A stretch of DNA of 64,000 nt from Nocardioidaceae bacterium UBA4001 (GTDB lineage: Bacteria; Actinomycetota; Actinomycetes; Propionibacteriales; Nocardioidaceae), in assembly GCA_002384855.1 (NCBI GenBank), contig DGBP01000020.1:31062-95061 (forward strand). The letters run 5' to 3'. Below are positions 46,760 through 54,431 of this stretch, piece by piece; position 1 is the first letter of the stretch, and each line of letters opens with the position of its first letter. Below the pieces are notes generated by a model. That model searched no databases. It had not been told where the DNA came from and saw nothing but the letters and a program-made list of their open reading frames with translations. The position numbers and the translations under genes were made by a program.

Positions 46760-46795
46760 CCAGGGGCGCTCCGCGGTGTCGCGGAGCGCCCCTGG
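46760..46795 (-). terminator. 16-bp hairpin between obgE and rpmA
   Basis: CCAGGGGCGCTCCGCG (46760-46775) and its exact reverse complement (46780-46795) form a 16-bp stem with a GTGT loop, just past the rpmA stop on the minus strand. No T tract follows, so it may also act as partial terminator or stabiliser between rplU-rpmA and obgE. Confidence 0.85.
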
Positions 46796-46821
46796 CGAAG
46801 TCGTTGCTGGTGCTGCCTACG

Positions 46822-47079
46822 TCACTCAGACGTCGGGACGACGTTGACGACGCGGCGACCGCGCTTGGTGCCGAACGCGACGTTGCCCGCGACGAGTGCG
46901 AACAGGGTGTCGTCGCCACCACGGCCCACGCCCGCACCGGGGTGGAAGTGCGTGCCACGCTGGCGGACGAGGATCTCGCCGGCGTTGACCAGCTGGCCGC
47001 CGAAGCGCTTGACGCCGAGGTACTGCGCATTGGAGTCGCGGCCGTTCTTGGTGGACGCCGCGCCCTTCTTGTGTGCCAT
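46822..47079 (-). CDS. rpmA: 50S ribosomal protein L27
   Basis: The 85-residue protein begins MAHKKGAASTKNGRDS and has the conserved QRGTHFHPG. The N-terminal tail reaches the peptidyl-transferase centre. No firmicute-type N-terminal extension needing cleavage is present. Follows rplU after 41 bases. Confidence 0.98.
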   Translation of the reverse strand: MAHKKGAASTKNGRDSNAQYLGVKRFGGQLVNAGEILVRQRGTHFHPGAGVGRGGDDTLFALVAGNVAFGTKRGRRVVNVVPTSE

Positions 47080-47120
47080 GAGTTCAGTCCTTGGGTGTTC
47101 AGACGATCAGCGTGTGCTGA

Positions 47121-47429
47121 TCAAGCCGAGATGTCGGTGACCTTGACCTGGGTGTACTTCTGACGGTGACCCTGGCGCTTCTTGTAGCCGGTCTTGTTCT
47201 TGTACTTCTGGATGACGATCTTGGGGCCCTTGGTGCCACCGAGCACCTCGGCGGTCACGCTTGCCTTGCCGAGCGTGTCTGCGTCCGAGGTGACCTTCTC
47301 ACCGTCGACGAGCAGCACCACGGGAAGCTTGACCGAGTCGCCGACCTCGCTGGCAACCTTGTCGATCTCGATGACGTCACCGACAGCAACCTTCTGCTGC
47401 TGGCCGCCACTGCGCACGATCGCGTACAC
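47121..47429 (-). CDS. rplU: 50S ribosomal protein L21
   Basis: The 102-residue protein has the L21 N-terminus MYAIVRSGGQQQKV and GYKKRQGHRQ near the C-terminus. It binds 23S rRNA in the 50S subunit. Starts with GTG at 47429. A strong promoter lies about 120 bases upstream, leaving a leader of about 117 nt that might carry autoregulatory structure. Confidence 0.98.
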   Translation of the reverse strand: MYAIVRSGGQQQKVAVGDVIEIDKVASEVGDSVKLPVVLLVDGEKVTSDADTLGKASVTAEVLGGTKGPKIVIQKYKNKTGYKKRQGHRQKYTQVKVTDISA

Positions 47430-47552
47430 CGCGGACTCACTCTCTTCGTCGGACTACAAGAACGGTTCTCCCGGCACCGCTCGCTCTCCGACCTGAGGGT
47501 GGGAGCGTGCGACCTGCGCACAGGAGGGGCGCGCGTTGCACGCCGAGGATCA

Positions 47553-47581
47553 AGTCTACGGACGATGCCCTGCCGGGTCAA
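47553..47581 (-). promoter_or_regulatory. Promoter of rplU-rpmA
   Basis: TTGACC (47581-47576) and TAGACT (47558-47553) are separated by 17 bases on the minus strand, an excellent housekeeping-sigma promoter. Predicted transcription starts near 47546. Confidence 0.82.
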
Positions 47582-47780
47582 AACGCCTGTCCCGTCCTGC
47601 GCGGACTGCCCGTACCACTGCCGTCAGGTGTGCACGAGCAGCCACGGGTTGGTGGGCAGCGGCGTGTACGACGGCGTGCAGACCGCTGCGACGAAGCCGA
47701 TCCGCCTCTGCGTCGGCCCGCTCGCGACTCGAGAAGCTGCAGTCGTACCCGCGTGACCCCTCCACATGGACGCGGTACAT
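47556..47780 (-). CDS. Possible 74-residue small protein
   Basis: In the 560-bp gap between rplU and rne, this frame encodes MYRVHVEGSRGYDCSFSSRE followed by an Ala/Arg-rich helix. The first half (YDCSFSSRERADAEADRLRR, split) resembles small two-strand proteins with a paired helix that are common in actinobacteria. Its stop TAG is the first three bases of the rplU -10. GC3 is moderately high but lower than neighbours. The opposite strand also has an open frame, so this gene is uncertain. The rest of the gap (47781-47989) shows no gene or clear structure. Confidence 0.35.
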   Translation of the reverse strand: MYRVHVEGSRGYDCSFSSRERADAEADRLRRSGLHAVVHAAAHQPVAARAHLTAVVRAVRAGRDRRFDPAGHRP

Positions 47781-47989
47781 GAGGACCCGCTCCGCCGTCA
47801 GCCTCTTGTTCTCTCTCACGTCTCCAGGCTGAGACGACCGATTCCGGGACGAATCGGGCTGAGGTCCTGTCGCGGTCCGCGACCGGTTGTCCGACACCGC
47901 GCCTGGCCCGGAGATCCGCTCGGGCGGAGCCCCTCGGTACGCGGGCGGGCTCCCGGGGGAAGCTGCCCCGGGAACCCTCCCGACCCTGC

Positions 47990-50900
47990 TCAGCGGCGGC
48001 GTGAACCGCGCTTCTTGACCGGTACGTGCGGGGTCGTCGGGCTCTCGGCACCGACGGCGCCGTCGCCTGCGTCGGTCACCTCGGCGGAGTCGACCAGCAC
48101 GGCGATCGGCTCGGCATCGGCCGGCTGGTCCGCGACCTGCTCGGCGGCCGACTCGGTCGCGACCGACGAGCCGGCACCATCCGTGTCCTCCACGGCGGTG
48201 CCGCCCTGCGGCGGGCCGGCGGCGCGACGGGCACTACGCCGCCGCACCGTGGTGACCACGGTTGCTGCCGCAGGTGCAGCGGCCTCGACCGGGGTCCCGG
48301 CTGCGGTCTCGGTGGTCGCCTGCCCCACCTCGGTGGCCGCCGCGTGCTGCGCCACGTCGGCTGCGGGGGCCGGGGTCGGCTCGGACGTCGCCGCCGGCGT
48401 CGTCTCAGCAGTAGGCACGGTCGTCGGCTCGCTGATCGGCTCGGGCGGAGCGGCCTCGCGACGGGCACGTCCACGGCCACGCCCTCGGCCACGAGAGGTC
48501 GTCGAGGTCGCCGCCTCCTCCGCGACGGCCTGCGCCGCGGCCGGCTCGGCGCCGGACTGCTCGGACTGCTCGTCCTGAGTCTGCGGCGCGACCTCACCTG
48601 CGGGCGCCTTCTCGACGGGCCCGTCCGCCGCAGGCGGCTTCGCGGGCCTGCCCTGCGCAGACCTCGCCTCGACCTGTGTCGCCTCGACCCGCTCACCCGC
48701 CTGTTTCGGCTCGACCTGCGACTCGTCGCCGGCCTTCTCTTCGCCGGCCTTCTCCTCGTGACGGGCCATCGCCGCAAGGTCCTTCGGCGAGGGCACTGCC
48801 CCACCGTTGCCGCCGCTCGGGACCTCGTCACGGCCTCGCCCACGGCCGCTTCGACGGCCACGGCGCGGCTCCTCCTCGGTCTTCCGCTTCGACTCCACCG
48901 GCTCGTGGTGCAGGACCAGGCCGCGACCGGAGCACGCCTCGCAGCTCTCGGAGAACGCCTCGAGCAGGCCGGTGCCGATCCGCTTCCGGGTCATCTGCAC
49001 GAGGCCGAGCGAGGTCACCTCGGCGACCTGGTGACGCGTCCGGTCCCGGCCCAGGCACTCGACCAGCCGGCGCAGGACGAGGTCGCGGTTGCTCTCGAGC
49101 ACCATGTCGATGAAGTCCACGACGATGATCCCGCCGATGTCACGCAGCCTCAGCTGGCGGACGATCTCCTCGGCCGCCTCGAGGTTGTTCTTCGTGACGG
49201 TCTCCTCGAGGTTGCCGCCGGACCCGGTGAACTTGCCGGTGTTCACGTCGACGACCGTCATCGCCTCGGTGCGGTCGATGACGAGGGAACCACCCGAGGG
49301 CAGCCAGACCTTGCGGTCGAGCGCCTTCTCGATCTGCTCGTCGATGCGGTGCTCGGCGAAGATGTCCCGCTCGCCGTCGTACTTCTCGAGCCGGTCGGCG
49401 AGGTCGGGCGCGACGTGGCTGACGTAGCTCTCGACGGTGTCCCAGGCGTCATCGCCGGAGATCACGAGCTTGGAGAAGTCCTCGGTGAACAGGTCGCGCA
49501 CGACCTTGAGAGTCAGGTCCGGCTCGCCGTACAACAGCTGCGGCGCGTTGCCGGACTTCACCTTCTTCTCGATGTCGTCCCACCGCGCGGTGAGCCGCTC
49601 CACGTCGCGGGTCAGCTCGTCCTCGCTGGCCCCCTCGGCGGCCGTGCGGACGATCACGCCGGCGGAGTCAGGAACGATCTCCTTCAGCAGCGTCTTGAGC
49701 CGGTTGCGCTCGGTGTCGGGGAGCTTGCGGGAGATGCCGCTGGTCGTGCCGTCCGGCACGTAGACCAGGAACCGGCCGGGCAGGCTGATCTGGCTGGTGA
49801 GCCGGGCGCCCTTGTGCCCGATCGGGTCCTTGGTGACCTGGACCAGGATCGACTGGCCGGACTTCAGCACCGCCTCGATCTTGCGGGGCGTGCCGTTCTT
49901 GGCACCGAGGGCGTCCCAGTTGACCTCGCCGGCGTACAGCACGGCGTTGCGGCCCTTGCCGATGTCGATGAAGGCGGCCTCCATCGAAGGCAGGACGTTC
50001 TGGACCCGCCCGAGGTAGACGTTGCCGATCAGCGAGGTCTGCGACTCCCGCGCCACATAGTGCTCGACGAGGACCTGGTCCTCCATCACCGCGATCTGGG
50101 TCAGGTCCTCGCGCTGGCGGATCACCATGACCCGGTCGACAGCCTCTCGGCGGGCCAGGAACTCGGCCTCGCTCACGATGGGGGCGCGCCGGCGGCCGGC
50201 CTCACGACCCTCCCGGCGCCGCTGCTTCTTGGCCTCGAGGCGGGTGGAACCGCTCAGCGAGGTGATCTCGTCCTCGGCGTTACGCGGCTTGCGGGCGCGC
50301 GGCTCCTCGCCACCTTCGCCTTCACCGCGACGGCGACGGCGCCGGCGACGGGCGGTGCCGGAGCCCTCCTCCCCCTCGTCGGACGTCGACCCCTCCTCGG
50401 CGCGCTGCTCGCTGCCCTGGTCCTTGTCCGAGGAGCCCTCGGTGGCCTCGGTGTCGTCGCTGCCACCACCGGAGCGACGGCGGCGTCGTCCACCCCGCCG
50501 ACGGCGTCGACGCTCGCCACCGCCCTGCTCCTCCTCGCCGCCCTCGGCGGCGGTCTCCGCGGCCTCGGTGGACTCGGGGACCTCCTCCTCGGCGGGGGCC
50601 CCGGCCTGCTCGGGCTCGGGCTGGGTGGCCTTCTTGGCGCCACGCCGGGCGGCGGCCTTCCTGGCCGGCTTCGCCTCGGCGGCTTCGGCCTCGGCTCCCG
50701 CCTCCGCCTCCGACTGCTCCGGAGCGGACTCGGGCGCTGCCGGCTCCGCGACCTTCTTGGCCCTGGACGAGCCGCGCTTGCGGGTGGTGACGACGGGCTT
50801 GGTCGTGTCGGGGGCCTGGAACAGCGGCGCGGCCACCGCCGACGCCTGGCGGGCTGCACCCTCCTCGGCGGGTGCTGCCACCTGCTCGGCCGAGGCCGCT

Positions 50901-51367
50901 GCGGAGATCTCCGCAGCCGAGGGCTCCGGCGTCTGGGTGTCGTCACCTGGCACCTCGGGGGCGGCGACCGCCTTCTTGGTGGTGCGCCGGGCCGTGGTGG
51001 TCTTCTTCGCGGCGGTCTTCCTCGTCGCACGCTTGGCGACTGGTGCCTCCGTCGTGGCGGATGCCTCCGCGACACTGGGCTCCCCGACCGGGGCAGGGGA
51101 GCCTGCCGGGCTGGACTCCTCGGCGCCGGTGGTCTCGGTGGCGGGGAGCGTCTCCTCTCCGGCAGCCGCGGCGGCCTTCTTGGAGGTGCGCTTCGCGGTC
51201 GGCCTCTTCGCGGCGGCCTGCTTCGCCGGGGCCTTCTTCGCAGCCGCCTTCTTGGCGGTGCGCTTCGCGGCCGCCTTCTTGGCCGGGGCGGCGGCCTCGC
51301 CGCCGGTGTCCGGGGTCTCGGCGGCGCCTTCTGCGGGGTTCTCGGCGGGGATCTCAGCGTCGAGCAT
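47990..51367 (-). CDS. rne: Ribonuclease E/G with extended N- and C-terminal tails
   Basis: The 1125-residue protein has a central catalytic core (roughly residues 400-830): an S1 domain beginning near QTSLIGNVYLGRVQNVLPSM, the RNase H/DNase-like active site (DFIDMVLESN) and the zinc-link CEACSGRG. The N-terminal ~390 residues contain a lysine/alanine histone-H1-like repeat (AAKKAAAKR, KKAPAKQAAAKR) and acidic stretches, and the C-terminus is acidic and Arg/Gly-rich. It starts mRNA decay and rRNA maturation. The tails are likely unstructured scaffolds for partners or membranes. The ATG at 51367 follows GAGGAGAGCAC. A 516-bp non-coding region lies upstream. Confidence 0.94.
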   Translation of the reverse strand: MLDAEIPAENPAEGAAETPDTGGEAAAPAKKAAAKRTAKKAAAKKAPAKQAAAKRPTAKRTSKKAAAAAGEETLPATETTGAEESSPAGSPAPVGEPSVAEASATTEAPVAKRATRKTAAKKTTTARRTTKKAVAAPEVPGDDTQTPEPSAAEISAAASAEQVAAPAEEGAARQASAVAAPLFQAPDTTKPVVTTRKRGSSRAKKVAEPAAPESAPEQSEAEAGAEAEAAEAKPARKAAARRGAKKATQPEPEQAGAPAEEEVPESTEAAETAAEGGEEEQGGGERRRRRRGGRRRRRSGGGSDDTEATEGSSDKDQGSEQRAEEGSTSDEGEEGSGTARRRRRRRRGEGEGGEEPRARKPRNAEDEITSLSGSTRLEAKKQRRREGREAGRRRAPIVSEAEFLARREAVDRVMVIRQREDLTQIAVMEDQVLVEHYVARESQTSLIGNVYLGRVQNVLPSMEAAFIDIGKGRNAVLYAGEVNWDALGAKNGTPRKIEAVLKSGQSILVQVTKDPIGHKGARLTSQISLPGRFLVYVPDGTTSGISRKLPDTERNRLKTLLKEIVPDSAGVIVRTAAEGASEDELTRDVERLTARWDDIEKKVKSGNAPQLLYGEPDLTLKVVRDLFTEDFSKLVISGDDAWDTVESYVSHVAPDLADRLEKYDGERDIFAEHRIDEQIEKALDRKVWLPSGGSLVIDRTEAMTVVDVNTGKFTGSGGNLEETVTKNNLEAAEEIVRQLRLRDIGGIIVVDFIDMVLESNRDLVLRRLVECLGRDRTRHQVAEVTSLGLVQMTRKRIGTGLLEAFSESCEACSGRGLVLHHEPVESKRKTEEEPRRGRRSGRGRGRDEVPSGGNGGAVPSPKDLAAMARHEEKAGEEKAGDESQVEPKQAGERVEATQVEARSAQGRPAKPPAADGPVEKAPAGEVAPQTQDEQSEQSGAEPAAAQAVAEEAATSTTSRGRGRGRGRARREAAPPEPISEPTTVPTAETTPAATSEPTPAPAADVAQHAAATEVGQATTETAAGTPVEAAAPAAATVVTTVRRRSARRAAGPPQGGTAVEDTDGAGSSVATESAAEQVADQPADAEPIAVLVDSAEVTDAGDGAVGAESPTTPHVPVKKRGSRRR

Positions 51368-51883
51368 GTGCTCTCCTCTGCTCCCGGGAGCGCGTCGAGA
51401 GACGGTCCACGCGGGAGCGTGTCAGTCGTCGTACCGGCGAACCGGTCCGAACGGAAGCCTGCGGTCGGGGCTCTGGCAGCTGCCGACCGCCGGGACGCGG
51501 TGGATGCGCGAGTCAGCGGTCGAGCCGTTGCCGGAGCGCGGCGACAACCTCCGAAGTCACTCGTCGTCCAGGGCTCGTGTCGGGCCGACCGCGGTCAGCG
51601 GCTCATCGTCGACCGAACCTGTCACCTTCGGTCGAGCCGTGTCGCGTTCGGGGCTCCGACGGATCCCCTACCGTGCCGGCCAACGGATCGTCATGACCTG
51701 GCGCGAGCTGCCCCGGCAGGGCGGCGTCCACGTCGAGCCCGGCGACCTCGCAGATCGGCGAGGATGTCGTCGGGTCCCACGAACGGAGGGTTCCGTGTCG
51801 CAGGACCACCCCGAGTATCGCACACATCGCCCCCGATCCCGGCGAACGACGTGACGCGGACGAAAGGTGACGCGCGGGGCGGC
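51368..51883. other. 516-bp gap upstream of rne with one inverted repeat
   Basis: No gene is supported here. TCGACCGAA (51609-51617) and TTCGGTCGA (51627-51635) are exact inverted repeats with a nine-base spacer, a good RNA stem-loop if the rne transcript starts far upstream. GATACT (51821-51816, minus strand) is the best -10-like site, implying a leader near 440 nt. Long autoregulatory leaders are known for rne in Escherichia coli. No perfect TANNNT hexamer is present on the minus strand. Confidence 0.5.
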
Positions 51884-52606
51884 TCAGCCCTCCACGCCCC
51901 CGAGCGGGTCACCCACGGTGCGCGTCTGCGGGTCCCACGGGCCCTGCGCCAGGCGGCGGTGGAGGGGCACCCCCTGCGTCACGAGACCGCCTGCCCTCCT
52001 CAACCCCTCGAGCACGTCGTCGGGGCGGACCGCGGGCGTGCCCTGGAGGATGACCACGTCCAGCGCGCTCCCCTCCCCGCTCTCCTCCGTCTCGAGAGAG
52101 GCCACGGCGGCGCGGCAGTCGAAGGCGCGAACGCCCTTCTTCGTCATCCGCTCGACCACGACCTCCTCGGCGACGAGGAAGGCGGCGGCGGCTGCCCTGG
52201 CGTCGTCGAGGGGTACGTCGGCCAGCTCGATGTTCCAGCGGCTGGCCTCGAGCAGGTCCGCGAGCGAGCCACCCCCGCTGACCACGACCTGCAGGACGTC
52301 GAGCCCCTCGGGCAACGCCTCGTCGAGCGCCGACTGCACCGCGGCCGGGTCGACGACCTGGGCGAGCGCGATCTCGAGGTACTCCGCCTCGCTGGCCGAC
52401 CCCGTCGGAGCCGCTCCCGCGTAGGAGATCCGCGGGTGCGGGTTGAAGCCGGAGGAGTAGGCCATCGGGATTCGTGCCCGGAACACCGCCCGCTCGAATG
52501 CACGGGAGAAGTCACGGTGGCTCGTGAAGCGCAGCCGCCCCCGCTTGGCGTAGCGGATGCGCAGTCGCTGGACCGGTGGGGCTTGCTGCTCGGGCTGATC
52601 AGGCAC
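51884..52606 (-). CDS. TIGR03936 family radical-SAM-associated protein (DUF2344)
   Basis: The 240-residue protein has the family features LRIRYAKRGRLRFTSHRDFSRAFERA, split over residues 14-40, and SSGFNPHPRISYA. It normally sits directly next to, or is fused to, the TIGR03960 radical SAM protein. The function of the pair is not established; tRNA or rRNA modification is a guess. The GTG at 52606 follows TAGGCT (52618-52613, minus strand) by six bases, so it has its own leaderless promoter rather than being read from the TIGR03960 gene, which is here 1.8 kb upstream. Confidence 0.92.
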   Translation of the reverse strand: MPDQPEQQAPPVQRLRIRYAKRGRLRFTSHRDFSRAFERAVFRARIPMAYSSGFNPHPRISYAGAAPTGSASEAEYLEIALAQVVDPAAVQSALDEALPEGLDVLQVVVSGGGSLADLLEASRWNIELADVPLDDARAAAAAFLVAEEVVVERMTKKGVRAFDCRAAVASLETEESGEGSALDVVILQGTPAVRPDDVLEGLRRAGGLVTQGVPLHRRLAQGPWDPQTRTVGDPLGGVEG

Positions 52607-52615
52607 CGGCCAAGC

Positions 52616-53155
52616 CTACGTGCGGGCTGCGTCGTCCCGACTGTGGGTCCGTTGCTGCAGCGGCGACGCGAACCGCTGCGTCACCCGCACCCCCTCCAGC
52701 CAGCCGGTGAGCCGGTCGGCCCAGCCCATCACCGTGGGGTCGAGGCCCGGCAGCAGCGCGGCCCACGGCTGCACAGGCGCGACCTCGTGCACGTCGTCCG
52801 GGAGGAGGAAGCCGGTGGCGCCGTCCAGGTCGACCTGCACCGCCGAGACGTCGCGCAGCGCCTGCCTGACCGCTGCTGCCGTCGAGCCCGGCCACCACCG
52901 CAGGTCCCGCTCGGTGCCTGGCCCGAAGGTCCACAGCCACTGCCGCACGAGCTCGGCCCGAACGGTGGCAGCTCCTCGCGCAGCTGTGCCGAGGACGCCT
53001 CCCTGCCGTCGGCCAGGTGAACCAGGACCGCCTCGGACGCCTCCGCGAGCCGGGCCGCGCCGTCGTCGTACAGGCCCGGCCGCGCGCAGACCGGTGCCGA
53101 GACGATGCCGCCTCGCGAGGCGGGCCTTCCGCTCCACCACGGTGACCGTGTGCAC
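52616..53155 (-). pseudogene. Remnant of a second AlkZ-like winged-helix (HTH_42) gene
   Basis: The sequence is clearly derived from the HTH_42 family but is cut by at least three internal deletions. The N-terminal ERKARLARRHRL is followed, in another frame, by LYDDGAARLAEASEAVLVHLADGREAS. The frame then returns to ELVRQWLWTFGPGTERDLRWW and runs through the DPTVMGW block. From there it jumps to DRLTGWLEGVRVTQRFASPLQQ at the C-terminus. About half of the normal length is missing. The start (GTG at 53155) still has a TACATT -10 six bases before it. Its stop codon overlaps the -10 of the next gene. It is divergent from the MFS gene at 53202. Confidence 0.85.
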
Positions 53156-53201
53156 GCCCCCAATGTAGGGGCGGCCACCGACCTCTCCTTAGGGTGAGCC
53201 G

Positions 53202-54413
53202 GTGACCCCGCCCGCCCCGAAGGCTCCCGTCGAGGACAGCCGTTGGGAGCGCGTGCTGCTGCTCGCGGGCATCGTGGTGCTCGCCTTCAACCTCCGCCCC
53301 GCCGCGGTCAGCGTCGGCCCGGTGCTCGACGAGATCACCTCCGCGCTCGGCATGTCGGGAGCCGTCGCCGGTGTCCTGACCACGCTCCCGGTCCTCGCGT
53401 TCGCGGCGTTCGGTGCGCTGGCCCCCGAGCTGGCCCGCCGCCTCGGCCTCCATCACGTCACCCTGGTCTCCCTGGTCGCGGTGGTAGTGGGACTCGGCAT
53501 CCGTGCGCGCACCGACGAGATCTGGGTCTTCCTCGTCGCCTCGCTGGTCGGCCTCGGCGGCATGGCGACCGCGAACGTCCTGCTGCCCTCACTGGTGAAG
53601 CTGCACTTCCCGCGCCGGGTCGGGCTGCTCACGTCGGTCTACACGACCTCGATGGCCGTCGGCCTCACGTTCGCCTCGAGCCTCACCGTCCCGATCGCCG
53701 AGCAGACCGGGTCGTGGCGATGGGGGCTGTTCGCGTGGGCGCTGACCGCCGTGGTCGCGGCGCTGCCCTGGATCGGTCTGCTGCGCCACGACCGGACGCC
53801 GTCTCCCGAGCCCCACACCATCACCCTGCGCCAGGTCGCGCGCACCCGGCTCGGCTGGTCGATGGCGCTCTTCTTCGGCCTCCAGTCGCTGCAGGCGTAC
53901 TCGATCTTCGGCTGGTTCGCGCAGGTGTACCGCGACGCCGGGTTCTCCGCGACCACCGCCGGGCTGCTCCTGGGGGTGATCACGGCGATGAGCATCCCGC
54001 TGTCGTTCCTGATCCCGTCCTTCGCGGCGCGGATGCACCACCAGACCTGGCTGATCGTCGGCCTGATCGCCTGTTACCCCGTCGGCTACCTCGGGCTGAT
54101 CCTCGCGCCCGTCGCCGGGGCCTGGGCGTGGGCGGTGCTCGTGGGCACCGCGGCGAGCGTGTTCCCGCTCGTCCTCACGCTGATCGGGCTCCGGGCCCGC
54201 ACCAGGGAGGGCACCGCCGCCCTGTCCGGCTTCACCCAGTCGGTGGGCTACCTGATCGCGGCGGTCGGCCCCTTCGGGATGGGCGTGCTGTACGACGCGA
54301 CGGGCGGCTGGACCGTCCCCCTGTCGGTGCTCCTCGTGCTGGTGGTCGGCCAGCTCGCGGCAGGGCTCGCGGTCGCGAGACCGTCGTACATCGAGGACTC
54401 CGTCCGCCGCTGA
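53202..54413 (+). CDS. MFS transporter, CynX/NimT family
   Basis: The 403-residue protein has 12 hydrophobic segments and the CynX/NimT family start (FNLRPAAVSVGPVLDEI). Members move cyanate, nitroimidazole or related small compounds; the substrate is not known here. The GTG at 53202 follows TAGGGT (53190-53195) by six bases, so it is leaderless. It is the only plus-strand gene in this stretch and separates TIGR03936 from TIGR03960. Confidence 0.88.
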   Translation: MTPPAPKAPVEDSRWERVLLLAGIVVLAFNLRPAAVSVGPVLDEITSALGMSGAVAGVLTTLPVLAFAAFGALAPELARRLGLHHVTLVSLVAVVVGLGIRARTDEIWVFLVASLVGLGGMATANVLLPSLVKLHFPRRVGLLTSVYTTSMAVGLTFASSLTVPIAEQTGSWRWGLFAWALTAVVAALPWIGLLRHDRTPSPEPHTITLRQVARTRLGWSMALFFGLQSLQAYSIFGWFAQVYRDAGFSATTAGLLLGVITAMSIPLSFLIPSFAARMHHQTWLIVGLIACYPVGYLGLILAPVAGAWAWAVLVGTAASVFPLVLTLIGLRARTREGTAALSGFTQSVGYLIAAVGPFGMGVLYDATGGWTVPLSVLLVLVVGQLAAGLAVARPSYIEDSVRR

Positions 54414-54431
54414 ACAGCCGGTCCGGAACGG

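Noticed and set aside
47572..47756. Plus-strand ORF with CADCPYHCRQVC that looks like a small Cys-rich protein
   Set aside because: It overlaps the opposite small ORF and the rplU promoter; no start signal, and the Cys spacing may be chance.
51603..51827. 74-codon minus-strand ORF upstream of rne
   Set aside because: Rare codons near the start, no ribosome site, and no recognisable features; kept as part of the non-coding gap.
48026..53020. Very long open frame on the plus strand opposite rne
   Set aside because: It is a GC-rich shadow of rne and TIGR03936; no start signal, low-complexity composition and no family features.
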